64,000 nt of DNA from Planococcus sp. CP5-4_YE (GTDB lineage Bacteria > Bacillota > Bacilli > Bacillales_A > Planococcaceae): contig NZ_JAHPZO010000001.1 in the NCBI RefSeq assembly GCF_019042655.1, positions 186,001 through 250,000 of the forward strand, read 5' to 3'. The notes below the pieces were generated by a model, which saw nothing but the letters and a program-made list of their open reading frames with translations, did not search any database and was not told where the DNA came from. Shown piece by piece: positions 34,722 through 44,393 of this stretch. A program made the position numbers and the translations under genes. How positions within the stretch are numbered: position 1 is the stretch's first letter; the number at the start of each line of letters is the position of its first letter.

Positions 34722-35954
34722 TTACAGTAATTGTTCTTTCTCCAAAACGTGCAATGCGTTGACGACCGCCAGCTTCACATGTTCATAAGTCAATCCACCT
34801 TGGACAAATGCAGTAAATGGTGCACGAATCGGCCCGTCAGCGGTCAATTCGATGCTCGCGCCCTGCACAAAGGTGCCGGCCGCCATGATGACATCATCTT
34901 CGTAGCCTGGCATATAGGCAGGCTCAGGCAGAAACTGTGCATTGACCGGGGAATTCGCTTGGATCGCACGGCAAAACGCCACCATCTGTTCAGCCGTCTG
35001 GAATGAGACCGATTGGATCAGGTCTGTCCGTGCCGCGCTGTAATGAGGGCTGGTTTTCATGCCGGCAGTCTCCAATAAAGCTGCGGTGAAGACCGCTCCT
35101 TTCAAGGCTTGGGACACGATATGCGGGGCCATGAAAAATCCTTGATACATGTCAGCGAGTGCATTGAGGGAAGCTCCAGCCTCCCCTCCTATACCCGGAG
35201 AGGTCATGCGGTAAGCGCATTTTTCAATAAATTTGCGTTTACCTGCGATGTATCCGCCAATTTTGGCAAGGCCGCCCCCCGGATTCTTGATTAACGAGCC
35301 GGCTATGAGATCTGCACCCGCTTCAATTGGCTCTTCGGTTTCTACGAACTCGCCGTAGCAATTATCGACGAATATGACAGCATCCGGATTGATTTTCCGG
35401 ATTTTTTCGACCATGCCCTTGATTTCGCTGATGGTGAAAGAAGGCCGGTTATCATAGCCTCTTGAACGCTGAATCGCGATCATTTTGGTATTGTTTGTGA
35501 TGGCTTGTTCAACGGATGGCCAATCCACTTGATGCTGTTCGTCCAGGTCCACGTGCCGGTAAGAGATACCGAAATCCTTGAGGGAACCCGTATCTTCCTC
35601 TCCACCCGAGACGATCGAAGCGAGCGTGTCATAGGGTTGGCCTGTAATATAGAGCAGTTCATCGCCTGGCCGCAAGATGCCGAACAAGGAAATCGTGATG
35701 GCGTGTGTGCCTGAAATGATCTGCGGGCGGACAAGCGCCGCTTCTGCTTTAAAGACGTCGGCATAGACCCGCTCCAATGTATCTCTGCCTTCGTCATCAT
35801 ATCCATAGCCTGTAGACGGGTGGAAGTGATGATCGCTGACTTTCTGGCGATGGAAGGCTGCAAGCACTTTCTGCTGGTTGTGCAATGAGACGTCATCTGC
35901 AGCTTCTAACTGCGGTCGAATCATATCTTCTGTTTTTTTGATTAGATTATACAT
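34722..35954 (-). CDS. ynbB: PLP-dependent enzyme of the YnbB / aluminium-resistance family
   Basis: About 410 residues. Cystathionine-beta-lyase-like fold type I enzyme: SGTHAITISLFG near residue 85, the PLP aspartate region DAVIFVDNCYGEFVE, and the Schiff-base lysine in GSLIKNPGGGLA. It is annotated in databases as methionine gamma-lyase family or aluminium resistance protein; the real substrate is unknown. In B. subtilis ynbB lies between hflX and glnR; it still precedes glnR here but hflX is absent. ATG at 35954 has GGAG 6 nt upstream; an ATG at 35966 is also possible. Confidence 0.9.
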   Translation of the reverse strand: MYNLIKKTEDMIRPQLEAADDVSLHNQQKVLAAFHRQKVSDHHFHPSTGYGYDDEGRDTLERVYADVFKAEAALVRPQIISGTHAITISLFGILRPGDELLYITGQPYDTLASIVSGGEEDTGSLKDFGISYRHVDLDEQHQVDWPSVEQAITNNTKMIAIQRSRGYDNRPSFTISEIKGMVEKIRKINPDAVIFVDNCYGEFVETEEPIEAGADLIAGSLIKNPGGGLAKIGGYIAGKRKFIEKCAYRMTSPGIGGEAGASLNALADMYQGFFMAPHIVSQALKGAVFTAALLETAGMKTSPHYSAARTDLIQSVSFQTAEQMVAFCRAIQANSPVNAQFLPEPAYMPGYEDDVIMAAGTFVQGASIELTADGPIRAPFTAFVQGGLTYEHVKLAVVNALHVLEKEQLL

Positions 35955-36063
35955 AGGAATCTCCATTTCTCTTCGGTGGTTGATTGCTCATTAGGCTATT
36001 TGAAAATGACTCCAATTCTGCTACAATTCATAGAGTTGTTTAAGTTAAGGAGGGCGTCGAATA

Positions 36064-36669
36064 ATGGCTTGGGAAGTACTAAGCGCCATCGGGACCATTG
36101 CATTTGCGGTATCCGGGGCGATCATCGCCATGGAAGAAGAATACGATATTTTCGGCGTCTATTTGCTTGGCGTTGTGACTGCATTCGGCGGCGGGGCCAT
36201 CCGCAACCTATTGATTGGGGTCCCAGTATCCGCTTTATGGGAACAGGAATTCATGTTCCAATTGGCGCTCATCTCCATCACCATCGTGTTCTTGTTCCCA
36301 CATAAGACACTTGGCCACTGGAATCGCTGGGGCCATTTTTTCGATGCCATCGGCTTGTCTGCGTTCGCTGTGCAAGGGGCATTGTTTGCAGTGGACTTGG
36401 GCTTGCCGGTCTATGCCGCGGTGGTAGCTGCTGTTTTGACGGGATCCGGCGGCGGCATGGTGCGAGACCTTCTCGCCGGTAGAAAGCCTTTGGTATTGAA
36501 AGCTGAAATATACGCTGTCTGGGCGGCGATTGCGGGATTATTGATCAGTATTGATGTAATCCGGACTGATGTCATGCTTTATGCGTTAGCTTTAGCCATT
36601 ACCTTGCTAAGAATCCTATCCTATACGTATAAGTGGAGATTGCCGACACGCAAAATTCTCACGACATGA
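36064..36669 (+). CDS. UPF0126/TRIC family membrane protein
   Basis: 201 residues with about seven membrane spans arranged as an internal duplication: each half has a glycine-rich motif (AFGGGAIRNLLIG and TGSGGGMVRDLLAG). This is the prokaryotic relative of trimeric intracellular cation channels, so a cation or small-solute channel is likely, with unknown physiology. AAGGAGGG precedes the start. Divergent from ynbB and convergent with the rhodanese gene. Confidence 0.9.
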   Translation: MAWEVLSAIGTIAFAVSGAIIAMEEEYDIFGVYLLGVVTAFGGGAIRNLLIGVPVSALWEQEFMFQLALISITIVFLFPHKTLGHWNRWGHFFDAIGLSAFAVQGALFAVDLGLPVYAAVVAAVLTGSGGGMVRDLLAGRKPLVLKAEIYAVWAAIAGLLISIDVIRTDVMLYALALAITLLRILSYTYKWRLPTRKILTT

Positions 36670-36670
36670 T

Positions 36671-36703
36671 AAAAGCCGATCGGCATTTGCCGATCGGCTT
36701 TTT
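36671..36703. terminator. Bidirectional terminator between UPF0126 and rhodanese genes
   Basis: Perfect stem AAAAGCCGATCGGC/GCCGATCGGCTTTTT with a 4-nt loop; the arm itself contains the palindrome GCCGATCGGC. Confidence 0.93.
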
Positions 36704-36704
36704 C

Positions 36705-37007
36705 TCATCCGTAAATTGTGATGCCGCGCCAAGACGTCATGCCGCCGTCGACATTGACCGGTTGGAATCCATTCGACTCCAAGTAATCTGCAGCTTTGGC
36801 ACTGCGGCCACCTGCCTGGCAAACAATATAATACTGGTTCGAGGAATCCAGTTCCCCGGTGCGCTCTGGCAATTCACCGAGTGGGATATGACGGGATCCT
36901 GGAATCATGCCATTCGCTACTTCCTCTTTCTCACGAACGTCGATAATGTGGAGTTCGTCTCCAGCGTCCACTTTCTGGTTCAGTTCATCTGTACTGATTG
37001 ATTTCAT
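36705..37007 (-). CDS. Single-domain rhodanese-like protein
   Basis: 100 residues, one rhodanese domain. The active-site loop is VCQAGGRSA with the persulfide-forming cysteine; the opening motif is HIIDVREKEEVANGMIPGSRHIPLGEL. It would transfer sulfane sulfur, partner unknown. Co-oriented with hfq and miaA, 36 nt after hfq is read, so it may close that operon. AGGAGGG precedes the start. Confidence 0.93.
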   Translation of the reverse strand: MKSISTDELNQKVDAGDELHIIDVREKEEVANGMIPGSRHIPLGELPERTGELDSSNQYYIVCQAGGRSAKAADYLESNGFQPVNVDGGMTSWRGITIYG

Positions 37008-37043
37008 CCGTTATCCCTCCTATCTTACTGGTCGATTGCCTGT

Positions 37044-37268
37044 TTACTCCTGGTGTTCAATCGACACGGGCTTTGCCGGTGAAAAAGTCGAAATGGCGTG
37101 CTTGTAGATCAATTGTTGCTTGCCTTCCGTCTCTACCAGCACCGTGAAATTATCGTAAGATTTAATGGTGCCTTTCAATTGAAAGCCGTTCAGTAAAAAT
37201 ACTGTAACGAAAATATTGTTTTTGCGCAGCTGGTTTAAATACACATCTTGGATATTAACCGGTTTCAT
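37044..37268 (-). CDS. hfq: RNA chaperone Hfq
   Basis: 74 residues. Sm1 motif ([29 protein letters not shown] by parts) and Sm2 motif [11 protein letters not shown]. It forms a hexameric ring and binds U- and A-rich RNA. It follows miaA by 18 nt, the common hfq-miaA pairing. AGGGGGAG precedes the start. Confidence 0.97.
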   Translation of the reverse strand: MKPVNIQDVYLNQLRKNNIFVTVFLLNGFQLKGTIKSYDNFTVLVETEGKQQLIYKHAISTFSPAKPVSIEHQE

Positions 37269-37286
37269 GGAACTCCCCCTGTTTCT

Positions 37287-38231
37287 CTAGCGTATAGTTT
37301 TAGCCATTTGTTCAATTCGACGGTTGCGGTCGTTTTCCTGCCAAAAGCGCATAATTTCTTCCACATTGTTTTCCTTATCTGCTGTTGCATCCAGCCAAAG
37401 AATCGGCATTTTATTGCGGAAATAGGTAAATTGACGCTTGGCGTATTTTCTCGAATTGCGTTTCAGTTTCACAACCGCCTCTTCCAATGGATACAAGCCA
37501 TCAAAATATCCATACAATTCCTTATAGCCGATCGCCTTGATGGATTGAACATCCCGCAGTCCGCCATCATACAAATGCCGGACTTCATCCAACAAGCCAG
37601 CGCCTATCATTTGATCGACGCGGCTGTCGATGCGCTCATACAATTTGGCCCTTGGCACATCGAGGCCGATGATCAACTCATCGTACATTGGTGCCTGAGC
37701 TAGACTGCCGTCTTCTTTCTCCTCGCCACTCAATAAAATCTCCAAGGCACGCAGAACGCGCCGCGTATTGTTCGGGTGGATGTCAATGCCCGGATTTAGC
37801 TCCATTAACTTGCTATGCATCGCCAACGGTCCTAAGCGTTCGAGTTCGGAATGCAGTGTTTGCCTGAGTTCTTCGTCGACTTGCTGCTTAGAAAAGCGGT
37901 AATCGAACAGCACCGATTGGACGTATAACCCCGTTCCGCCGACAATAATCGGAAGCTTGCCGCGCTGTTGGATTTCGACGATTTTTCGTCGTACCAACTC
38001 TTGGTATTCAGCCACCGAAAACGATTCTTCTGGATTGCGGATGTCGAGTAAATGATGTGGGATGCCAGCCATTTCCTCCGGACGGATTTTAGCCGTCCCA
38101 ATATCCATTCCCCGATAAACCTGCATTGAATCCCCATTGATGACCTCGCCGCCCAAACGCTCGGCGAGTTCGATGCTAAGCGCGGTTTTCCCTGAAGCTG
38201 TCGGGCCGACGATGGCAATTACTTCAACCAT
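37287..38231 (-). CDS. miaA: tRNA dimethylallyltransferase MiaA
   Basis: 314 residues. P-loop [20 protein letters not shown], then [27 protein letters not shown] and the C-terminal [10 protein letters not shown]. It adds the isopentenyl group to A37 of tRNAs reading U-starting codons. It overlaps the end of the upstream lysophospholipase-like gene by 8 nt. Confidence 0.97.
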   Translation of the reverse strand: MVEVIAIVGPTASGKTALSIELAERLGGEVINGDSMQVYRGMDIGTAKIRPEEMAGIPHHLLDIRNPEESFSVAEYQELVRRKIVEIQQRGKLPIIVGGTGLYVQSVLFDYRFSKQQVDEELRQTLHSELERLGPLAMHSKLMELNPGIDIHPNNTRRVLRALEILLSGEEKEDGSLAQAPMYDELIIGLDVPRAKLYERIDSRVDQMIGAGLLDEVRHLYDGGLRDVQSIKAIGYKELYGYFDGLYPLEEAVVKLKRNSRKYAKRQFTYFRNKMPILWLDATADKENNVEEIMRFWQENDRNRRIEQMAKTIR

Positions 38232-39144
38232 AATCGTTCATCCAGTCGAGAATGGTTTGCTGATACGTATTTGCCTTCACTTCATGTATCACTTCATGAC
38301 GCCCATCTTCTGCCATATAAACTTTTACTTTGTCGATGCCTGCTTTATTAAATTGCGCCGCGACTTCAAATACGCCACTCCCTTTTCTGCCGACCGGATC
38401 CATCGTTCCACTGATAAAGAGGACCGGCAGGCTTTTCGGGATGCGTTCAACCTCTTCCATCCGGTGAATGATGTCGAGACCTTCGAACAAGTCGACATAG
38501 AACTGGTTGGCCATCTCAAATCCACACCATGGATCCGCTTCGAATTGCTCAACCGCTTGACGTTTGCTGCTCAACCAAGAAAATTTAGATTTCTCATCAA
38601 GAAAATCTTTGTTATAGCTACCGAAGATCAAGTTACCGAGAACCGGATTACTAGCAGTTTTTCCTTCCAGCTTGCTGAAACTTTTAGCGGCTGCAATACC
38701 CGCCGATAAGGAAAATCCAGGATGTCCGCCGGTGCCAGACAGCACAGCACAGTCAACGTTTTGCCCATGCAACTGCAAGTATCGCCTCGCGACAAATGAA
38801 CCCATTGAATGCCCCATCAGGATAAAAGGCAGCTTGCCGATTTCCTGTTGTGTATGGCGAATGACTTCTTGCACGTCTTCTACTACCCTTGAGAAGCCAT
38901 CAGACTCTGCAAAATACCCTCTTACCCCGTTGCGTTCTGCCGTTTTTCCATGTCCTCTTTGATCGTGCGCTGACACGGTAAACCCTTGTTGATTCAGAGA
39001 TCCAATAAACTCCTTATAACGGCCGCTATGCTCAGCCATTCCATGAATAATGTGCACATGGCCTTTCGGGTTGTCCGTTCTATACAGGCTGCAGTATATT
39101 TCTTGGCCATCTGAAACCCGTATGTATGAATTTGTCATATCCAT
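38224..39144 (-). CDS. Lysophospholipase / monoacylglycerol lipase-like alpha/beta hydrolase
   Basis: 306 residues. Serine hydrolase with the elbow [12 protein letters not shown] (nucleophile serine), the [13 protein letters not shown] oxyanion motif of the S33/lysophospholipase group, an aspartate in [10 protein letters not shown] and a histidine in [10 protein letters not shown]. No signal peptide, so cytoplasmic. Likely acts on lysophospholipids or monoglycerides. It lies between mutL and miaA, where B. subtilis has other genes. AAGGGGTG precedes the start. Confidence 0.88.
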   Translation of the reverse strand: MDMTNSYIRVSDGQEIYCSLYRTDNPKGHVHIIHGMAEHSGRYKEFIGSLNQQGFTVSAHDQRGHGKTAERNGVRGYFAESDGFSRVVEDVQEVIRHTQQEIGKLPFILMGHSMGSFVARRYLQLHGQNVDCAVLSGTGGHPGFSLSAGIAAAKSFSKLEGKTASNPVLGNLIFGSYNKDFLDEKSKFSWLSSKRQAVEQFEADPWCGFEMANQFYVDLFEGLDIIHRMEEVERIPKSLPVLFISGTMDPVGRKGSGVFEVAAQFNKAGIDKVKVYMAEDGRHEVIHEVKANTYQQTILDWMNDYG

Positions 39145-39223
39145 TGATCTACACCCCTTCTAAAATTTTGTGATGAACATCTTTTTTCTCTTGTTCTAAA
39201 TACACGCAACTAAGCACTGTTAC

Positions 39224-41068
39224 TCAATTCATTACGCGTTTGAACATTTTTTCGATATCGTAGGTTTTAAAATGGATAATGACCGGCCGTCCGTGAGGGC
39301 AAGTGAACGGTTGTTGTGCTTTTTTCAAATCGGCCAATAAACGCTCCATATCGTGTTTTTGCAAAAAGTGATTCGCTTTGATCGAGCGTTTGCAACTCAT
39401 CATGATGGCCGCATCTTCGCGCAGCTTCTTGATATCGACTTTGCGCTCCGCCAATACCTGTTCAATCAAATCCTCGATAACTTCCTGTTCAAAGCCCTTC
39501 GGGAACCAGGTCGGATATTCTCGGACAATGAACGTCGTCTCACCAAATTCCTCAAGGAACACGCCACTTTCTTCCAAGACATTTAATTGCTCTTTTAAAT
39601 GCATCGCTTCATCCCGGCTGTAATGGAAGGTTAATGGCAAAAGCAGCGACTGGCGTTCATTCGAGTCGGTATCTCCGACTTTTTCGCGAAAAAACTCATA
39701 CTTGATGCGTTCTTGTGCAGCGTGCTGGTCAATCAAATAAAAGCCATCCGAACTTTGCGCCACAATATAGGTGCCATGGATCTGGCCGACCACTTCGAGT
39801 TCCGGAAATTGCGGGCTATTGTCAATCCCTTGCAAGTTTTCGGGCTCATCAAAAGGCCCCTGCACAGCTTCTACTGGTTCATGAGATGGTTCAATGACCG
39901 TTTCAAGTCTTGGCTCCAGCTGAAAATCTTCAGCACGTTCATTCAATTTGTCCTGTTTCCAATCCATCGATGCTGGAATCTCCGGTTGACGGCGCACTGT
40001 TTCTTCAGCCGGCCGCTTCCACAAATCCAGTTGACGGCTCGGCGCCTGCTTAGCCGGCTTCGGCTTTTCGATAACTGGTGCACGTACGGCGGTCTGGATG
40101 GCTCGGCGAATCGTATCGTGGACCAGTTCGAGCAATTCCTTTTCTTTGCTGAGACGGATCTGCTGTTTCGATGGGTGTACGTTGACATCGGTTAAATACG
40201 GATCCCCTTTGATGTTCAACACGACAATTGGCTGGCGTTCAAGCGGCAAAAACGTATGATAGGCCTTGTGCACCGTATTGGCGATGGCATAATGCTTGAC
40301 CCACCGGCCATTGACGAACAGCGAGATGTAATTTTTATTGGCGCGTGTAATTTCAGGCAGTGAGGCAAAGCCTTCGATTTGGTAATCAGCTGATTCGCCT
40401 TCAAACGCGACCATTTTCTTGGCGATGGCCACACCGTAAATATCCGCCAGCACACGGCGGATTTCACCGCTGCCCGCTGTCTGGAGCAATTGCTTGCCGT
40501 CATGGACTAAGCGGAATGAAACCTCCGGATAACTGAGCGCAAAGCGGTTCATCAAATCAATCGTATGCCCGAGTTCCGTCTGCAAGGTTTTCATGTACTT
40601 CAATCTTGCTGGCGTATTGAAAAACAATTGGCCGATGCGGATATCCGTCCCTTGCCGCAATGCCCCCGCACGCTGTTCAGTTAGCCGCCCGCCTTCAATT
40701 TCCAAATGCGTCCCGGCCGTTCCGTCCGAAGTATTCAGCACCACTTTCGAGACGGAGGCGACACTCGCAAGCGCCTCCCCGCGAAAGCCAAGCGTGCGGA
40801 TGCGGAACAGGTCGTGTTCATTTTCGATTTTGCTAGTGGCATGTCTTGAAAAAGACAATAACGCGTCTTCTTCGTCCATCCCCGAACCATTATCGATAAT
40901 TTGTATCGATGTCAGTCCTGCTTCCTCTAGCAGCACTTCAATAGCCGTGCTGCCGGCATCGATCGCATTTTCCACCAATTCCTTGACGACAGAAGTCGGC
41001 CGTTCGACGACTTCCCCTGCCGCGATTTTATTGGACAGCGGTTCGTCCATCAACCGGATTTTGCCCAT
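39224..41068 (-). CDS. mutL: DNA mismatch repair protein MutL
   Basis: 614 residues. GHL ATPase motifs: ENAIDAGS, DNGSGMDEED, GFRGEALAS. The C-terminal endonuclease motif is intact (LIDQHAAQERIKYE, the DQHAX2EX4E form) along with CPHGRPV near the end, so this is a nicking MutL of the type used by bacteria without MutH. A variable Q/P/E-rich linker sits at about 335-415. 4 nt after mutS. Confidence 0.97.
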   Translation of the reverse strand: MGKIRLMDEPLSNKIAAGEVVERPTSVVKELVENAIDAGSTAIEVLLEEAGLTSIQIIDNGSGMDEEDALLSFSRHATSKIENEHDLFRIRTLGFRGEALASVASVSKVVLNTSDGTAGTHLEIEGGRLTEQRAGALRQGTDIRIGQLFFNTPARLKYMKTLQTELGHTIDLMNRFALSYPEVSFRLVHDGKQLLQTAGSGEIRRVLADIYGVAIAKKMVAFEGESADYQIEGFASLPEITRANKNYISLFVNGRWVKHYAIANTVHKAYHTFLPLERQPIVVLNIKGDPYLTDVNVHPSKQQIRLSKEKELLELVHDTIRRAIQTAVRAPVIEKPKPAKQAPSRQLDLWKRPAEETVRRQPEIPASMDWKQDKLNERAEDFQLEPRLETVIEPSHEPVEAVQGPFDEPENLQGIDNSPQFPELEVVGQIHGTYIVAQSSDGFYLIDQHAAQERIKYEFFREKVGDTDSNERQSLLLPLTFHYSRDEAMHLKEQLNVLEESGVFLEEFGETTFIVREYPTWFPKGFEQEVIEDLIEQVLAERKVDIKKLREDAAIMMSCKRSIKANHFLQKHDMERLLADLKKAQQPFTCPHGRPVIIHFKTYDIEKMFKRVMN

Positions 41069-41072
41069 GGTA

Positions 41073-43598
41073 TCAGCCTCCTCCGCTTATTTTCTCCTGC
41101 AAATCGTTGATCAGCTGCAACGCTTCGAGCGGCGTCATGCGCGAAATCGACGCATCTTTGATGGTTTGCAGAACTTCTTCGTTCACCGTATCGCGTTCAT
41201 CAAAAAACGATAATTGTTCGGCTTGCTGCTGTGTTTTATGGTTATCCGCCTCAAAACTAAGCAATAATTCACGCGCGCGGCGCAAAATCGCTTCCGGCAA
41301 ATTGGCCAGTTCCGCTACATGGACACCGTAACTCTTATCGGCAGGGCCTCGTTTTACTTTATGCAAAAACACCACTTTTCCGGATTGTTCCATTGCTGAG
41401 ACATGGACATTGCTAAGCTTCGGAAGCGTCTCTTCCAAAGCCGTCAATTCGTGGTAATGCGTCGAGAACAAGGTATTGGCGCCGATTTGTTCATGGATGT
41501 ATTCAATCATCGATTGCGCCAGCGCCATGCCGTCGTAAGTAGAGGTACCGCGCCCAATTTCATCAAACAGCAGCAAACTGCGTTCTGTCGCATGGGTGAT
41601 GGCGTATTGCGACTCCATCATTTCGACCATGAACGTACTTTGGCCGGATACGAGGTCATCCGCTGCGCCGATGCGCGTGAAAATCTGGTCGACGATCGGC
41701 AATTCTGCAGAAGCCGCCGGGACGTAGCTGCCGATTTGCGCAAGGACAATCGTTAAGGCGACTTGGCGCATATAAGTGCTTTTACCGGACATGTTCGGCC
41801 CAGTGATCAACAGCATATTGCCATCATCGCCGAGTTCGCAGTCATTCGGGACATAATGCTGTTTGTTGAGCATTTTCTCGACGACTGGGTGGCGGCCTTC
41901 GCGGATCGAAATTTTCCGCCCATCGTTAAAGGCCGGTTTCGTGAAGCGATATTTTTCCGCGACTTCCGAAAAGCTGATATAGACGTCGAGTGCGCTGACT
42001 TTGGAAGCCAATTGCTGGATGCGCGAAATGTATTCCTTTACTTGTTCGCGCACACTGACGAATAATTCGTATTCCAGTGTCAAACTTTTCTCTTCCGCCG
42101 TTAAGATCAAAGTTTCTTTTTCTTTCAACTCCGGCGTGATATAGCGCTCAGCATTGGCCAAGGTCTGTTTTCTTTCGTATCGATCAAGGTCCGCCAAATG
42201 CATATTGGCTTTTGAAATCTCAATATAATAGCCAAAAATACGATTATAGCCGATCTTCAAGGATCGGATGCCCGTTTTCGCACGTTCTTTTTGCTCGAGT
42301 TCCGCAATCCAGTCCTTGCCGTTTCGAGAAGCGTCCCGGTATTCATCCAATTGCGTGTTGAAGCCGTCACGGATGATGCCGCCTTCTTTCGCCGATAACG
42401 GTGGATTGTCGCTGAGCGCTGCCAGCAACTCGCAAACTTCCGGGCAAGGGTCTAACCCGGCGCTGAATTGCTCGAGCGAGGCGTGTCCTGAATCCGCAAG
42501 CTCACGTACAAGTTCTGGAATCTTCTCCAAGGAATTGCGCAGCTGCGCCAAATCCCGCCCGCTCGCGCTGCCGAATGCCACACGTCCAGATAAACGCTCC
42601 AAGTCATACACTTGTTTCAGTAATTGCTGCAATTCCACGCGCACGAAATAACGATCCATTAAAGCTTCCACCATTTGCTGGCGTGCTTCGATCGCAAAGC
42701 GGTCCGCCAAGGGCTGATGCAGCCATTGTTTTAATTTACGGCTGCCCATGGCCGTGACTGTTTCGTCTAATAGCCATAATAACGTGCCTTTATTGTCGCC
42801 GCCGCGAATGGATTCGATCAACTCCAGATTGCGTTTTGAGTAATAATCAATGCCCAGGATGCGGGCATTTTCACGGAATACGAAGGGCTGGATATGGCCG
42901 AGCGATTGCTTTTGTGTCGATGAGATATAGGCAAGCAAGCGTTTGCCGCACATTTCGAGCTCGCTTGGGCATTCGGCGAATAAAGCCGGGTCCGCCGAAA
43001 AAGGCGCCTCCATATGCTCCACTGATAAAATCAGCTGCTGGTCTTCTTCTGCTAGTAATAAGCGCAATTGCTCGGAGACAACCAGTTCCCGGATGTGCAG
43101 TGCCTGGAGTTCGTTGAGCAGTGCTTTTTCATTGCCTGCTATGTAGGTGGCAGTCGATTCGCCCGTTGAAATGTCTAAATACGCAAGACCGAAACCACCT
43201 GCCACTTCATCGGCCGCGGCGATGAAATTATTCGCTTTGGCGTCGACACTTTTGCCCTCGGTATGGGTACCAGGTGTGATGAGCCGAACCACTTCGCGCT
43301 TGACTACGCCTTTCGTCGTTTTTGGGTCTTCCACTTGTTCGCATACCGCGACTTTGTGGCCTTTTTGGATTAGCTGGTCAATATAGTTTTTGGCAGAATG
43401 GTGCGGCACACCACACATGGGAATGCGGTCTTCCCCGTTGCCGCCACGGCTCGTCAATGTGATTTCTAGAAGCTGGGATGCTTTGATGGCATCGTCGTAG
43501 AACATTTCATAAAAATCGCCCAAACGGAAAAACAGGAAGGCATCCTGATATTCGGATTTCACTTGCAAATATTGTTGGATCATTGGTGTCGGTGCCAT
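41073..43598 (-). CDS. mutS: DNA mismatch repair protein MutS
   Basis: 841 residues. Mismatch-binding motif FFRLGDFYEMFYDDA near residue 25 (the F-x-E phenylalanine and glutamate), core and clamp domains, Walker A GPNMSGKSTYMRQ near 600, Walker B LLFDEIGRGTSTYDG, and a C-terminal tail. It finds mismatches and recruits MutL. GAGAGGG precedes the start. In B. subtilis the spore-coat gene cotE lies just upstream of mutS; here ricA is adjacent instead. Confidence 0.98.
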   Translation of the reverse strand: MAPTPMIQQYLQVKSEYQDAFLFFRLGDFYEMFYDDAIKASQLLEITLTSRGGNGEDRIPMCGVPHHSAKNYIDQLIQKGHKVAVCEQVEDPKTTKGVVKREVVRLITPGTHTEGKSVDAKANNFIAAADEVAGGFGLAYLDISTGESTATYIAGNEKALLNELQALHIRELVVSEQLRLLLAEEDQQLILSVEHMEAPFSADPALFAECPSELEMCGKRLLAYISSTQKQSLGHIQPFVFRENARILGIDYYSKRNLELIESIRGGDNKGTLLWLLDETVTAMGSRKLKQWLHQPLADRFAIEARQQMVEALMDRYFVRVELQQLLKQVYDLERLSGRVAFGSASGRDLAQLRNSLEKIPELVRELADSGHASLEQFSAGLDPCPEVCELLAALSDNPPLSAKEGGIIRDGFNTQLDEYRDASRNGKDWIAELEQKERAKTGIRSLKIGYNRIFGYYIEISKANMHLADLDRYERKQTLANAERYITPELKEKETLILTAEEKSLTLEYELFVSVREQVKEYISRIQQLASKVSALDVYISFSEVAEKYRFTKPAFNDGRKISIREGRHPVVEKMLNKQHYVPNDCELGDDGNMLLITGPNMSGKSTYMRQVALTIVLAQIGSYVPAASAELPIVDQIFTRIGAADDLVSGQSTFMVEMMESQYAITHATERSLLLFDEIGRGTSTYDGMALAQSMIEYIHEQIGANTLFSTHYHELTALEETLPKLSNVHVSAMEQSGKVVFLHKVKRGPADKSYGVHVAELANLPEAILRRARELLLSFEADNHKTQQQAEQLSFFDERDTVNEEVLQTIKDASISRMTPLEALQLINDLQEKISGGG

Positions 43599-43662
43599 TG
43601 TTTACCCTCTCTCATTCATTCAATTGTTCGTTTCCTCATTATAACAAACTCGTAGGCAGAAA

Positions 43663-43696
43663 CGAAAAAACTGAAAGAGCTGGGCTCTTTCAGTTT
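43663..43696 (-). terminator. Terminator downstream of ricA, before mutS
   Basis: Stem AAACTGAAAGAGC/GCTCTTTCAGTTT with a 3-nt loop and TTTCGTTT on the minus strand. Confidence 0.85.
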
Positions 43697-43732
43697 CTTT
43701 AGATCACTGCGCCATTTGTTTCGCGCTGTGGA

Positions 43733-44173
43733 TTATGAGCAGCCTCCGCCGCCATCGTTTCTTACTTTGGACCCTGTTTCGCCGCGCAGCAAGTCGCCGC
43801 CGGTATCCGTGATGATATTGTTCGTCACTTGATTGGCAATCGCCGTTGAAACCATCTGCAACAGCGAATTGACATCGCTTTGTGATTGCTTGAATTCTTG
43901 AACGATCGGCACAGCGTCGATTTCCTCTTCGATTTTCTGGATTTTCTTCTCGATCAATTCAAGCGCGCGTTCTTTTCCGTAATGCTGGAAATTGACCGCT
44001 TGTTTTTGTAGGCTTTTCAAGCTGGCGATTTTTTCGCGGATCTGTTGGTTTTCATTGATTTGTGCTTCCGCACGCTTAAAGAAATCCACTTCTTCTGTTT
44101 CGGCGATCATGTCTGCCACTTCACGCGCTTTATCGACGATTTGTTGTTTTGTATAAGTCATTTCCGTAGACAC
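43733..44173 (-). CDS. ricA: RicA (YmcA) family regulator of RNase Y
   Basis: 146 residues. Matches YmcA in AEAQINENQQIREKI, LQKQAVNFQHYGKE and the C-terminal TDTGGDLLRGETGSKV. RicA forms a complex with RicF and RicT, carries Fe-S clusters and directs RNase Y processing of operon mRNAs. The C-terminal cysteine (GGGGCS) fits cluster binding. GTG at 44173 has AGGA upstream; ATG at 44161 is an alternative start. rny and ymdB lie just upstream in the same direction. miaB, which is adjacent to ymcA in B. subtilis, is not here. Confidence 0.92.
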   Translation of the reverse strand: MSTEMTYTKQQIVDKAREVADMIAETEEVDFFKRAEAQINENQQIREKIASLKSLQKQAVNFQHYGKERALELIEKKIQKIEEEIDAVPIVQEFKQSQSDVNSLLQMVSTAIANQVTNNIITDTGGDLLRGETGSKVRNDGGGGCS

Positions 44174-44393
44174 CCATTTCCTGGTCCGGTGCCGAGAACC
44201 GGCATCAGACGCTGTATTTTGATTTTCTTTATCTGTCAGAACACGTTCGCTTACGATTGTACAGTGAATCCGCTAAGCTCGACAACAATTTCGTCTCAAG
44301 CCAGCCATTCGGCGATCTCTAATCATTATACTGAACGAATGAGGCTCGATACAAGCTGTCCGGGCAATTGTCGTTAATTCGACACCAGCTTAC

